Notes: generated by a model from the letters alone, not told the origin. Counted from the stretch's first letter, positions 27,837-37,623 are shown. The stretch: 64,000 nt of DNA from Craterilacuibacter sp. RT1T (GCF_023502145.1 NZ_JAMFLI010000004.1:1-64000); one strand, 5' to 3'. Program-made: numbers and translations.

Positions 27837-29630
27837 TCAAACGTCTCCTTGTGCCTTCAAGCGCTCGTCCTTGTGCGACAGCTTGTTCAGTGCCGACAGA
27901 TAGGCTTTGGCGCTGGCCACGATAATGTCGGTGTCGGCCCCCTGGCCGTTGACGATGCGCCCTTCCTTTTCCAGACGCACAGTCACTTCGCCCTGCGACT
28001 CGGTCCCCTTGGTAATGGCATTGACCGAATACAACTCAAGCTCCGCCCCGCTGTTCACCACGCTCTCTATCGCCTTGAAGGCGGCATCTACCGGGCCGGA
28101 ACCACTGGATTCGGCACGCTGCTCCGCCCCATGCTGGGCAAACACAATGGATGCCAGCGGCGGCTCGCCGGTTTCGGTCGCGACTTTCAGCGAAACGAAT
28201 TTGTAGTCTTCCTGCTCGATGGCAACCAGTTCATCCGATACCAGTGCATGCAGGTCTTCGTCGAAAATCTCGCGCTTTTTGTCGGCCAACTCTTTAAAGC
28301 GGGTAAAGGCGGCATTCAGCGCTTCTTCGCTATCGATAATGATGCCCAGCGCCGCCAGCTTGGTCTTGAAGGCATTGCGTCCGGACAACTTGCCCAGCGT
28401 CAGGCGGTTGGCGCTCCAGCCAACCGACTCGGCCGACATGATTTCATAGGTTTCACGATGCTTGAGCACGCCATCCTGATGAATGCCGGACTCGTGAGCA
28501 AAGGCATTGGCACCGACAATCGCCTTGTTCGGCTGCACCGGATAGCCGGTAATGGTCGACACCAGACGCGAGGCCGGCACGATCTGGCAGGTATCGATAC
28601 GGGTGTCCAGATTAAAGACATCGCGCCGCGTTTTGACCGCCATGACGATTTCTTCCAGTGCGGCATTGCCGGCACGCTCGCCCAGGCCGTTAATGGTGCA
28701 CTCGACCTGACGCGCCCCGCCCAGCACCGCCGCCAGGCTGTTGGCGACCGCCATGCCCAGATCGTTGTGACAATGCGCCGACCACACCACGCGCTGACCG
28801 CCCACCGTGGCGCCGATCAGATCGCGGAAAAAGGCTTCGGTCACGCGCGGAACCGCATAGCCGACGGTATCGGGCACATTGATGGTGGACGCCCCTGCCG
28901 CGATCACCTCGCCGAAAATACGGGCCAGAAAGGTAGGATCGGAGCGCAGCGCATCCTCGGCCGAGAATTCGACATCATCGGTATATTCGCGCGCCAGCTT
29001 CACTGCCTTCACCGCGGCCTCGATCACCTCGTCCGGGCTCATGCGCAGCTTCTTCTCCATATGGATGGGGCTGGTGGCGATAAAGGTGTGGATGCGGCCA
29101 CGCGCGGCCGGCGTAATGGCCTCGCCTGCGGCGCGGATGTCGCGTTCATTGGCACGCGCCAACGAGCACACGGTCGACTCGCGAATGGCTTCGGCAATGC
29201 TGCGGATGGATTCGGCATCCCCGGCACTGGCCGCGGCAAAGCCGGCCTCGATCACATCGACGCCCAAGCGCTCGAGCTGGCGTGCAATACGCAGCTTCTC
29301 TTCGCGGGTCATGGATGCACCCGGCGACTGCTCGCCATCACGCAAGGTGGTATCAAAAATGATCAAACGGTCGCCCATATCGAGTGCTCTCCTCTGTCCG
29401 CCAGTCAGCTTTACGCCAACCAGATAGTCGCTGTAGTCAAATCTCCTGCCCTGGCTTGCTGCCAGTTGCGCCAGCTTGTTCAGTTGCGCCAGCGGCAAAC
29501 TGCCCCGCTCGCGCCACTTATAGATTGCGGCCCGCGACACCGGCTCATCCGGAAAAGCCAGGCTCAAGGCCTCGGCGATGATTCCGGGACCGCCGAAATC
29601 GGCGATCAATCGTTCGATGTCCAACTGCAT
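27837..29630 (-). CDS. leuA: 2-isopropylmalate synthase with in-frame N-terminal HTH extension
   Basis: From residue 85 the protein is a standard Leu[21 protein letters not shown], the HCHNDLG metal site, HESGIHQDG and a C-terminal leucine-regulatory domain ending near [20 protein letters not shown]. It condenses acetyl-CoA with 2-oxoisovalerate. Residues 1-70 form an extra domain resembling small Cro/YdaS-like helix-turn-helix proteins ([10 protein letters not shown]...[27 protein letters not shown]). Two ribosome binding sites are visible. AGGAG lies before the ATG at 29630 (597 residues), and AGAGGAGAG lies before the internal ATG at 29378 (513 residues, the usual family length). Both products may be made. 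A start at 29657 has no ribosome binding site. Confidence 0.93.
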   Translation of the reverse strand: MQLDIERLIADFGGPGIIAEALSLAFPDEPVSRAAIYKWRERGSLPLAQLNKLAQLAASQGRRFDYSDYLVGVKLTGGQRRALDMGDRLIIFDTTLRDGEQSPGASMTREEKLRIARQLERLGVDVIEAGFAAASAGDAESIRSIAEAIRESTVCSLARANERDIRAAGEAITPAARGRIHTFIATSPIHMEKKLRMSPDEVIEAAVKAVKLAREYTDDVEFSAEDALRSDPTFLARIFGEVIAAGASTINVPDTVGYAVPRVTEAFFRDLIGATVGGQRVVWSAHCHNDLGMAVANSLAAVLGGARQVECTINGLGERAGNAALEEIVMAVKTRRDVFNLDTRIDTCQIVPASRLVSTITGYPVQPNKAIVGANAFAHESGIHQDGVLKHRETYEIMSAESVGWSANRLTLGKLSGRNAFKTKLAALGIIIDSEEALNAAFTRFKELADKKREIFDEDLHALVSDELVAIEQEDYKFVSLKVATETGEPPLASIVFAQHGAEQRAESSGSGPVDAAFKAIESVVNSGAELELYSVNAITKGTESQGEVTVRLEKEGRIVNGQGADTDIIVASAKAYLSALNKLSHKDERLKAQGDV

Positions 29631-29725
29631 TGCGCTCTCCTGCTGACTGTTTGTCATAGATTAGAAAGAAAAAGACACAACGTCAAATAATATGCCAAAG
29701 AATTTCAAATGTTCACAAAAAACTG

Positions 29726-29748
29726 TGTCCAATAAGGCAAATTAGACA
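29726..29748. promoter_or_regulatory. Operator-like dyad upstream of leuA
   Basis: TGTCCAAT at 29726-29733 and ATTAGACA at 29741-29748 are inverted with one mismatch and a 7-base spacer, in the A/T-rich leuA-psd gap. A related TTTAGTCC follows at once. It could bind the helix-turn-helix form of LeuA or another regulator; this is inference. Confidence 0.35.
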
Positions 29749-29829
29749 TTTAGTCCGATTTTATGCCTTTTTTATGCATGGAAACTACCCGGTAAAGTCA
29801 TGTCAGCCACCCCAAACAAGCAGATAGGA

Positions 29830-29835
29830 TATAAT
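29830..29835 (+). promoter_or_regulatory. Candidate -10 element for psd
   Basis: A perfect TATAAT lies about 30 bases before the psd start. No good -35 is seen at the usual spacing. Confidence 0.4.
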
Positions 29836-29864
29836 TCACTCCTTTTGACTTTCGGGGATTGCCC

Positions 29865-30704
29865 TTGTCCGAGCGCCTATTCGTGCTGCTGCAGCATGCA
29901 CTGCCCAAGCTGGCCATTACCCGCCTGTCCGGTTTTATTGCCGGGTGCCAAGCAGGCAGCCTGACCCAGAAACTGATCCGCGACTTTATTGCCCGCTATC
30001 AGGTCAATATGGCCGAGGCAGCGCAGTCGGACCCCGCCGCCTACCCAAGCTTCAACGAATTCTTTACCCGTGCACTCAAGCCCGGCGTACGGCCCTTGGC
30101 CGATAGCGCGCTCGTCTGCCCGGTTGACGGCGCCATCAGCCAGTTTGGCCGCATCGAATCCGGCCAGATCTTTCAGGCCAAGGGCAAGTCTTACAGCGCC
30201 ACCGCCTTGCTCGCCGGCGACGCCGCGCTGGCCAAGCGCTTCGAGCACGGCCAGTTCGCCACCATCTACCTGAGCCCGCGCGACTACCACCGCATCCATA
30301 TGCCATGCGATGGCCGCCTGCGCTCCATGAGCTATGTGCCGGGCGAGTTGTTCTCGGTCAACCCGGCCACCGCACGCGGCGTCGATGCGCTATTCGCCCG
30401 CAACGAGCGGGTGGTGTGCGTCTTCGACGGCCCCGAGGGTGAGTTCGTACTGGTACTGGTCGGCGCCACCATTGTCGGCAGCATGGCCACCGTATGGCAT
30501 GGCGTGGTCAACCCGCCGCGCAGCAAGGATGTGCGCCACTGGGACTACCGTGATCAGGATATCCGTCTGAAAAAGGGCGAGGAGATGGGCCGCTTCCTGC
30601 TGGGTTCGACCGTAGTGCTGCTCTTTCCCGAAGGCCAGTGTGCCTTCAAGCCCGAATGGGCGCCGGCGCGCGCGGTGCGCATGGGCGAGGCGATGGCGGA
30701 TTAA
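29865..30704 (+). CDS. psd: Phosphatidylserine decarboxylase
   Basis: This 279-residue proenzyme makes phosphatidylethanolamine at the inner membrane. The LGST motif (FLLGSTVVLLF) near the C-terminus is the self-cleavage site whose Ser becomes the pyruvoyl cofactor. HIHMPCDG-like sequence (RIHMPCDGRL) is conserved. The TTG at 29865 is preferred because GGGGA sits about seven bases upstream; a TTG two codons earlier leaves too little spacing. Confidence 0.94.
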   Translation: MSERLFVLLQHALPKLAITRLSGFIAGCQAGSLTQKLIRDFIARYQVNMAEAAQSDPAAYPSFNEFFTRALKPGVRPLADSALVCPVDGAISQFGRIESGQIFQAKGKSYSATALLAGDAALAKRFEHGQFATIYLSPRDYHRIHMPCDGRLRSMSYVPGELFSVNPATARGVDALFARNERVVCVFDGPEGEFVLVLVGATIVGSMATVWHGVVNPPRSKDVRHWDYRDQDIRLKKGEEMGRFLLGSTVVLLFPEGQCAFKPEWAPARAVRMGEAMAD

Positions 30705-30720
30705 GCCTGCCGCCAGACGC

Positions 30721-30751
30721 AAAAAAGCCGGGCATGCATCCCGGCTTTTTT
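30721..30751. terminator. Bidirectional terminator between psd and ilvC
   Basis: AAAAAAGCCGGG and CCCGGCTTTTTT form a 12-bp stem around a 7-base loop. It serves the convergent psd (plus) and ilvC (minus). Confidence 0.92.
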
Positions 30752-30767
30752 CATGCACTAAACAGGC

Positions 30768-31808
<1,041 letters not shown>

Positions 31809-31825
31809 CTATGGATGAGGAAAGC

Positions 31826-31844
31826 GGAGCGCCGCTAGCGCTCC
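31826..31844. other. Hairpin between ilvH and ilvC
   Basis: GGAGCGC and GCGCTCC are perfectly inverted around CGCTA. With no T run it may adjust the ilvC:ilvIH mRNA ratio rather than terminate. Confidence 0.4.
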
Positions 31845-31866
31845 CCGGCGCGTCTGCCGGCCCCCG

Positions 31867-32358
31867 TTAAATCTTCAGAATGCGTTCACCACGACCGATG
31901 CCGGAGGCACCGGTTCTGACCGTTTCCAGAATCACCGCACGGTCTATGGCCTCGATAAAGGCACCGAGCTTTTCCGTGGTTCCGGTCAGTTCTATGGTGT
32001 AAGTCTTTTCGGTGACGTCGATAATGCGGCCACGGAAAATATCCGCCATCCGCTTCATCTCCTCGCGCTCCTTGCCGGTCGCACGCACCTTGATCAGCAT
32101 CAGCTCGCGCTCGATGTGTTCGGACTCGTTCAGGTCGATCACCTTGACTACCTCGATCAGCTTGTTGAGCTGCTTGGTAATCTGTTCGATCACGTCATCG
32201 GACCCGTGCGTCACAATGGTCATGCGCGACAGCGTCGGGTCTTCGGTGGTCGATACCGTCAACGAATCAATATTGTAGCCGCGTGCCGAAAACAGCCCCA
32301 CTACGCGGGACAAGGCACCGGCTTCGTTTTCCAGCAAAATGGAAAGAATGTGTTTCAT
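31867..32358 (-). CDS. ilvH: Acetolactate synthase small (regulatory) subunit
   Basis: This 163-residue protein begins MKHILSILLENEAGALSRVVGLFSARGYNI, an ACT domain that binds valine and mediates feedback control. The C-terminal regulatory domain completes the family length. The ATG at 32358 has GGAGAG upstream; a slightly longer frame overlaps ilvI. It directly follows ilvI. Confidence 0.96.
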   Translation of the reverse strand: MKHILSILLENEAGALSRVVGLFSARGYNIDSLTVSTTEDPTLSRMTIVTHGSDDVIEQITKQLNKLIEVVKVIDLNESEHIERELMLIKVRATGKEREEMKRMADIFRGRIIDVTEKTYTIELTGTTEKLGAFIEAIDRAVILETVRTGASGIGRGERILKI

Positions 32359-32372
32359 AGTGATCTCTCCGC

Positions 32373-34133
32373 TCAGCATAGGTTGCCGTAGTCACGATTG
32401 GCCGGCGGCGCATCGTCTTCGCGCATATGCGGCGGCAGATCCATCTGATCCAGACCCTTGCCGTTGCGTATCATCGGGAACACGTTTTCCGACTGGTCGG
32501 TACGGAAATCCATGAACACCAGCCGCTCTTTGAGCTTGGCACTGAACGCCTCGCGCAGTGCCGGCTCGACATCGGATGGGCTTTCGATCTTCATGCCGAC
32601 GTGACCATAGGCCTCGGCAATCTTCACGAAATCGGGCAGCGCATCCATATACGACTCGGAATAACGCGTGCCGTAGAAGAACTCCTGCCACTGGCGCACC
32701 ATGCCCAGATAACGGTTGTTGAGCGAGATCACCTTGACCGGCGTGTGATACTGCTTGCAGGTCGACAGCTCCTGAATATTCATCTGGATCGAGCCTTCGC
32801 CGGTAATACAGGCGACGGTGGCATCCGGGTTAGCCAGCTGCGCCCCCATGGCGGCCGGCAAGCCAAAGCCCATGGTGCCAAGCCCCCCCGAGTTCAGCCA
32901 CTGCTTGGGTCGATCGAACTTGTAGTACTGCGCCGCCCACATTTGGTGCTGCCCCACATCGGAGGTCACGATGGCGTTGCCACCGGTAATCTCGTACAGC
33001 GCCTGCACCACGGACTGCGGCTTAATGAATTCGTTGGACGGCTTGTACAGCAGGCAGTCGCGGGAACGCCAGGCTTCGATCTGCTGCCACCACTCGGCCA
33101 GCGCTGCGGCGTCCGGGCGCTCGCCGGAAGCGCGAATCAGCTCCAGCATCTCTTTGAGCACATGCTTGACGTCGCCGACGATAGGCACGTCCACCTTGAC
33201 CCGCTTGGCGATCGAGCTTGGGTCGACGTCGATATGCACAATCTTTTTCGGGGATGACAGGAAATGCTCGGGCACGCTGATTACGCGATCATCAAAGCGC
33301 GCGCCGATAGCAATCAGCACGTCGCAGTTCTGCATCGCCATATTGGCTTCGTAAGTGCCGTGCATGCCCAGCATGCCGAGGAACTGCGGATCCGAGCCCG
33401 GATAGGCACCCAGCCCCATCAGGGTATTGGTGCAAGGCAGGCCCAAAGCACGCACCAGTTCGGTCACTTCTGCGGCCGCGCCACCTTGTACCGCCCCGCC
33501 ACCCACATAGACAAACGGACGCTTGGCACCCATCAACAGGCCGACAGCCTTCTTGATCTGCCCTGGATGGCCGCGTGTCACCGGCAGATAGGAGCGGATA
33601 TGCACGCTGTCCGGATAGCTAAACTCGGCCACCGCCTGAGTCACATCCTTGGGAATATCCACCACCACCGGTCCTGGACGGCCGGTTCTGGCGATATAAA
33701 ACGCCTTCTTGATGGTCTCGGCCAGATCCTTGATGTCCTTGACCAGGAAGTTGTGCTTCACGCACGGGCGGGTGATGCCCACCATGTCGACTTCCTGGAA
33801 AGCGTCCATGCCGATGGCCGGCGTCGCGACCTGACCGGAAATCACCACCAGCGGAATCGAATCCATGTAAGCGGTCGCAATACCGGTCACGGCATTGGTC
33901 GCGCCGGGACCGGAGGTCACCAGCGCAATGCCGACCTTGTCGCTGGAACGCGAATACGCGTCCGCCGCATGGATGGCTGCCTGCTCATGCCGCACCAGTA
34001 CATGCTTGAACTGGTTCTGCTTGAAGATAGCATCGTATATTTCTAGAACCGCGCCGCCGGGGTAGCCGAAAATATACTCGGCACCTTCTTCCTGCAGGCT
34101 GCGGACCAGTATTTCCGCGCCCGATATTTGCAT
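32373..34133 (-). CDS. ilvI: Acetolactate synthase large (catalytic) subunit
   Basis: This 586-residue thiamine-diphosphate enzyme has the catalytic Glu in GYPGGAVLEIYDA-HEQAA, FAD-binding middle domain segments and the C-terminal TPP-Mg motif (TGEGSIQMNIQEL...NNRYLGMV). It makes acetolactate and acetohydroxybutyrate. It is the first gene of the operon, with a promoter and palindrome upstream. Confidence 0.97.
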   Translation of the reverse strand: MQISGAEILVRSLQEEGAEYIFGYPGGAVLEIYDAIFKQNQFKHVLVRHEQAAIHAADAYSRSSDKVGIALVTSGPGATNAVTGIATAYMDSIPLVVISGQVATPAIGMDAFQEVDMVGITRPCVKHNFLVKDIKDLAETIKKAFYIARTGRPGPVVVDIPKDVTQAVAEFSYPDSVHIRSYLPVTRGHPGQIKKAVGLLMGAKRPFVYVGGGAVQGGAAAEVTELVRALGLPCTNTLMGLGAYPGSDPQFLGMLGMHGTYEANMAMQNCDVLIAIGARFDDRVISVPEHFLSSPKKIVHIDVDPSSIAKRVKVDVPIVGDVKHVLKEMLELIRASGERPDAAALAEWWQQIEAWRSRDCLLYKPSNEFIKPQSVVQALYEITGGNAIVTSDVGQHQMWAAQYYKFDRPKQWLNSGGLGTMGFGLPAAMGAQLANPDATVACITGEGSIQMNIQELSTCKQYHTPVKVISLNNRYLGMVRQWQEFFYGTRYSESYMDALPDFVKIAEAYGHVGMKIESPSDVEPALREAFSAKLKERLVFMDFRTDQSENVFPMIRNGKGLDQMDLPPHMREDDAPPANRDYGNLC

Positions 34134-34176
34134 CTTGGCCTCTACTTATCTCTATTGCGTCCCGTTGCAGTTAATG

Positions 34177-34206
34177 ACCATAGCGTATCTGCCAAAACAC
34201 GGTCAA
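34177..34206 (-). promoter_or_regulatory. Predicted sigma-70 promoter of ilvIHC
   Basis: On the minus strand TTGACC (34206-34201) and TATGGT (34182-34177) are 18 bases apart, about 40 bases upstream of the ilvI ATG. Confidence 0.55.
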
Positions 34207-34212
34207 GCGCTT

Positions 34213-34228
34213 TTGTGCGGCCGCACAA
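34213..34228. promoter_or_regulatory. Perfect 16-bp palindrome upstream of the ilvI promoter
   Basis: TTGTGCGGCCGCACAA is fully self-complementary and lies six bases upstream of the ilvI -35. That is a classic activator position. It is shared with the divergent sigma-like gene. The bound protein is unknown. Confidence 0.55.
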
Positions 34229-34325
34229 GGCATGGACAGGCTGGAAAAACCGGCCTTTGCTGCATACATACCCTGATGGACTGCGCTTTGTTAAGATAGC
34301 GTCTTACCCTTATTCCATACTATTG

Positions 34326-35180
34326 ATGGCGACCCGCAAGCAACTGTCCGGTTTTCTGGTTTCGGCCATGCCCAAAGCCCTGTATCAAGCCATGCTGGTG
34401 CTGCCGGACACGCAGACGGCCCAGCAGGCGCTGACGCGCGCCGTGCTGCTCACCATCACCCGTCATGGCGTGGCAAGGCCCGAGCAGCTACCGCTGCTAT
34501 TCCAGCGCATGCTGGCACAAGCCTGCCGCCGCGCGCGGCCCCCCTGGCGCCAACCGGTACTAGAGGATGCGGATGCGCCCATCCTGCTGGAAATGCTGGC
34601 CACTCCCACGCCGGAACAGCACTGGCCAGCGAGCAGCGAAGCGCCCGCACTCATCCATGCCGCACTGGCCTTATTGCCCGACACCGACCGGCAAGCTTAT
34701 CTATTGCGCCACTGGCTGGGGTTCAGCCCACAGCAAGCGGCACAAAGCATGGCGCTTTCGTCCCGAGCCCTTGCCCGGCATGAGCACGCTGGCCGTCATG
34801 CCCTGCATACCCTGCTGTCACTAAAAGGCTTAAGCCTGCCTGCAGGCTACACCAGCCTGGATGCTGCCATCTGCGCAGTATTGACGGCGGCCCTGCCCAA
34901 GAATGAGACTCAGCTACCTGCTGTGTGCCTCGCTGCGCTGGATGCCGCCGAACGGCAAGGCCCGCGCCGGCTTGCCCGTCTGCGCCCTTGGCTGACGCTC
35001 CATCTGCAGCCCCTGCGCCGCGCGGCATTCACCTTATTGCTGCTCGTCCTGATCAGCACCAGCCTGCCGCAAATGCCATGGCAAACGCAGACCGACAGCC
35101 CGGACGACACCGCCTTGCTCGCCGATACCTGGTCACTAGACACCCTGCTCGATCCGGCCCTGGAACAAAATCATGACTAG
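34326..35180 (+). CDS. Degenerate sigma-70-like protein with fused membrane tail
   Basis: The protein has 284 residues. Residues about 108-165 (ALLPDTDRQAYLLRHWLGFSPQQAAQ...) resemble sigma-70 region 4, the -35-binding helix-turn-helix. Residues 20-70 faintly resemble region 2. The tail has one transmembrane helix (about 231-248) and an acidic end (DDTALLADTWSLDTLLDPAL) resembling DUF3619 proteins. Betaproteobacteria commonly carry separate ECF sigma, DUF3619, DUF3106 and RDD genes in this order near ilvIHC. Here the first two appear fused. It may act at the membrane; whether it is a working sigma factor is doubtful. The ATG at 34326 begins the conserved part. Confidence 0.65.
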   Translation: MATRKQLSGFLVSAMPKALYQAMLVLPDTQTAQQALTRAVLLTITRHGVARPEQLPLLFQRMLAQACRRARPPWRQPVLEDADAPILLEMLATPTPEQHWPASSEAPALIHAALALLPDTDRQAYLLRHWLGFSPQQAAQSMALSSRALARHEHAGRHALHTLLSLKGLSLPAGYTSLDAAICAVLTAALPKNETQLPAVCLAALDAAERQGPRRLARLRPWLTLHLQPLRRAAFTLLLLVLISTSLPQMPWQTQTDSPDDTALLADTWSLDTLLDPALEQNHD

Positions 35181-35538
35181 ATGCCTGCTTGTGTGTATCT
35201 GCCTGTATACCCTGCAAGCCAGTGCCGGCACGCCCGCTTCACCCGACTGGAACGAGCTGGCCGAACACGAGCGCCAATTGCTTGCCCCTCTGGCCCGCGA
35301 CTGGAACCGCTACTCCGCCCCCAAAAAACAGGACATGCTGGCTCTGGTTCCGAATGGCAACGCACTCCCCCCCGCCAAGCGGACCCGCTTGCAAAGCAGG
35401 CTTAAACGCTGGGCCGAGCTCACGCCGGCACAGCGCCAGCTGGCAAGACAGAACTGGCACAAATTGCAGGCGATGCCGCCCGCACAACAACAATACTGGC
35501 GCCAACAACACTCACCGGGTTCACTGGCACCACGCTGA
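35173..35538 (+). CDS. DUF3106-family secreted protein
   Basis: This 121-residue protein has a signal peptide (LLVCICLYTLQASAG). The rest is rich in Trp, Gln and Arg, with the repeated LAPLARDWNRY / RLKRWAELTPAQRQLARQNW pattern of DUF3106 proteins. The function is unknown. Its start overlaps the sigma-like gene by eight bases, indicating coupling. The mature protein is very basic and periplasmic. Confidence 0.75.
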   Translation: MTRCLLVCICLYTLQASAGTPASPDWNELAEHERQLLAPLARDWNRYSAPKKQDMLALVPNGNALPPAKRTRLQSRLKRWAELTPAQRQLARQNWHKLQAMPPAQQQYWRQQHSPGSLAPR

Positions 35539-35600
35539 GCCTGCGTACCCCGCCATCATTCAGGTAGAATATCGTCCTCACTCTTGCGCCCGGATACTGC

Positions 35601-36104
35601 ATGCCCGCCCACCCCACTTCACCCAGCGCCCGTCGCACGCTGGCCGCCTTACTGTATGAAGTGCTGCTCACCGCCGCCGTACTATTGGCGATCGCCACCC
35701 TGTTAACCCCCCTCAAGGCCGTACTGGGTGCAAGCCCGCTGGCCGAGCTGCTGTTCCGTCTTTTGCTGGCCGGCCTGCTGTTTGCCTATTACGGCTGGTG
35801 CTGGGTCAAGGGCGGGCAGACGCTGGCGATGAAAACCTGGCGCCTGAAGCTGGTGCGTGCCGATGGCGCGGCGCTAGACTGGCCGCTGGCCTTGCGCCGC
35901 TACCTGATTGCACTGGCGCTGTTTGTCGGCGTGCCGGCGCTGGCCTATGCCGGCTGGAGCCGCAGTCTGGGAGAAAGCGCGCCCTTCTGGCTCGCCCTGG
36001 TCTGGTTGCCGCTCCCCTTTATCGCCCGCGGCATCGATCCGGAAAAACGCAGCCTGCACGATAGGCTGGCCGGCACCCGCGTGCTGTGGCTGGGCAAGAA
36101 GTAA
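35601..36104 (+). CDS. RDD-family membrane protein
   Basis: This 167-residue protein has about four hydrophobic segments, an RR at residues 11-12 and the closing RSLHDRLAGTRVL typical of RDD domains. Some RDD proteins act as ion exchangers or channels; the role here is unknown. It completes the sigma-like/DUF3106/RDD cluster. No clear ribosome binding site precedes the ATG. Confidence 0.8.
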   Translation: MPAHPTSPSARRTLAALLYEVLLTAAVLLAIATLLTPLKAVLGASPLAELLFRLLLAGLLFAYYGWCWVKGGQTLAMKTWRLKLVRADGAALDWPLALRRYLIALALFVGVPALAYAGWSRSLGESAPFWLALVWLPLPFIARGIDPEKRSLHDRLAGTRVLWLGKK

Positions 36105-36129
36105 TACCCGCTGGCGGGCACGGCCTGCC

Positions 36130-36166
36130 ACTCCCCACTCCCTGTTCCCTGCCCCCCATCTCCTCT
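36130..36166. repeat. Degenerate heptamer repeat remnant
   Basis: A short pyrimidine-rich run of CTCCCCA/CTCCCTG-like units resembles one arm of the heptamer repeats elsewhere. No complementary arm is seen. Confidence 0.5.
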
Positions 36167-36174
36167 ATACTTCG

Positions 36175-36255
36175 CCCGACGGAGCGGGCGCCGGATATCT
36201 GCCGGCTGCCCGCCTAGCGCCCGGTTGTCTCCGGGTTCCTGCAAACTCTCTCCGG
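36175..36255 (+). promoter_or_regulatory. Candidate structured leader (possible purine riboswitch) before the NCS2 permease
   Basis: Two GC-rich stems are visible. 36184-36194 pairs with 36202-36213 around ATATCTG with one bulged T. CCCGG at 36220-36224 pairs with CCGGG at 36231-36235. CGGAG at 36180-36184 could instead pair with CTCCG at 36229-36233 or 36250-36254, giving mutually exclusive folds. The position before a purine permease makes a purine-sensing leader plausible. The class, perhaps xanthine NMT1-like, is a guess. Confidence 0.35.
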
Positions 36256-36263
36256 AATCACGC

Positions 36264-37553
36264 ATGCTGGAAAAACTGTTCCACATCCGTGCGCAAGGCT
36301 CGTCCGTGCGCACCGAAATCCTCGCCGGTTTCACCACCTTCCTCACCATGTCGGCCATTTTGTTCGTCAACCCGGACATCCTCGCCGCCGCCGGCATGGA
36401 CCATGGCGCCGTGTTCGTCGCCACTTGCCTCGCCGGTGCCATTGGCTGCCTGCTGATGGGCTTGCTCGCCAACTACCCGATCGGCCAGGGGCCGGGCATG
36501 GGCATCAACGCCTTCTTCGCCTTCGGCCTGGTCAAGGGCATGGGCCTGCCGTGGGAAACGGCACTGGGTGCCGTATTTTTGTCCGGCATCCTGTTTATTC
36601 TGGTGAGCCTGTTCAAGGTACGCGAATGGTTCGTCAACGCGATTCCCGCCTGCCTCAAACACTCGATCTCGGCCGGCGTCGGCCTGTTTATCTCGCTGAT
36701 TGCGCTGCAACAGGCCGGTATCGTCGTGGCCAGCCCGGACACCATGCTGGCGCTGGGGCCGCTGGGCACCCCATCGGTGCTGCTGGCTGCATTTGGCTTT
36801 TTGCTGATGGTGGTACTCGACCGCCGCGGCGTGCCTGGCGCCATCATCATCGGCATTCTTGCGGTGACCGCGATCTCGGTTGGCTTGGGTTACACCCCGT
36901 ATGGCGGCATCGTCTCGGCGCCGCCTTCGCTGGCGCCGACCTTCCTCAAGGCCGACATCCTCGCCGCTTTGCACCCGGCGGTGCTGGGCGTAGTGCTGTC
37001 CTTCTTTTTGATGAGCCTGTTTGAAACCTCGGGCACGCTGATCGCCATCGCCGAGCGCGGAAACTTCCTCGACAAGGACGGCCACCTGCCGCGCCTCAAG
37101 CGCGCGCTGCTGGCCGACTCGACCGCGATCAGCGCCGGCGCGCTATTGGGCACCTCCAGCACCACCAGCTATATCGAATCGACCACTGGCATCGCCGCCG
37201 GCGGCCGTACCGGTCTTACCGCCGTGGTGATTGCCGGCCTGTTTATCGCCGCGCTGGTCTTCGCGCCGCTGGCGGCGATGGTGCCGGGCTACGCCACCGC
37301 ACCGGCACTGCTTTACGTTGCCATCCTGATGCTCAGGAGTCTGACCCATCTGGAGTGGGACGAGCTGACCGAAACCGCACCGGCCATCGCCTGCATCAGC
37401 ACCATGGCCTTCACCTTCTCCATCGCCGACGGCATCGCCTTTGGTGCCATCACCTATGTGATCACCAAGCTGGCTACCGGCCAAGGCAAACAGCTGTCGC
37501 TGCCTATCGTGGTGATCGCCGCCCTGTTTATCGCGCGCTATCTGTTCCTGTAA
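36264..37553 (+). CDS. NCS2-family purine permease (AzgA-like)
   Basis: This 429-residue protein has about 12 membrane helices and matches the AzgA-like NCS2 group that imports guanine, hypoxanthine or adenine by proton symport. ILAGFTTFLTMSAILFVNP, YPIGQGPGMGINAFFAF and the TSSTTSYIES stretch are characteristic. The ATG at 36264 gives the normal length. It converges on guaD, so uptake and deamination of guanine are linked by position. The leader may be regulatory. Confidence 0.92.
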   Translation: MLEKLFHIRAQGSSVRTEILAGFTTFLTMSAILFVNPDILAAAGMDHGAVFVATCLAGAIGCLLMGLLANYPIGQGPGMGINAFFAFGLVKGMGLPWETALGAVFLSGILFILVSLFKVREWFVNAIPACLKHSISAGVGLFISLIALQQAGIVVASPDTMLALGPLGTPSVLLAAFGFLLMVVLDRRGVPGAIIIGILAVTAISVGLGYTPYGGIVSAPPSLAPTFLKADILAALHPAVLGVVLSFFLMSLFETSGTLIAIAERGNFLDKDGHLPRLKRALLADSTAISAGALLGTSSTTSYIESTTGIAAGGRTGLTAVVIAGLFIAALVFAPLAAMVPGYATAPALLYVAILMLRSLTHLEWDELTETAPAIACISTMAFTFSIADGIAFGAITYVITKLATGQGKQLSLPIVVIAALFIARYLFL

Positions 37554-37558
37554 AAACA

Positions 37559-37620
37559 GGGAGTAGGGAGTAGTGAATGGGGAGTATCCCCACTCCCTAC
37601 TCCCTACTCCCTACTCCCCA
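37559..37620. repeat. Heptamer repeat hairpin between NCS2 permease and guaD
   Basis: GGGAGTA-type units on the left and about four CCCTACT units on the right lie between two convergent genes. The arms can pair, so it may act as a two-way terminator. Confidence 0.8.
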
Positions 37621-37623
37621 GCC

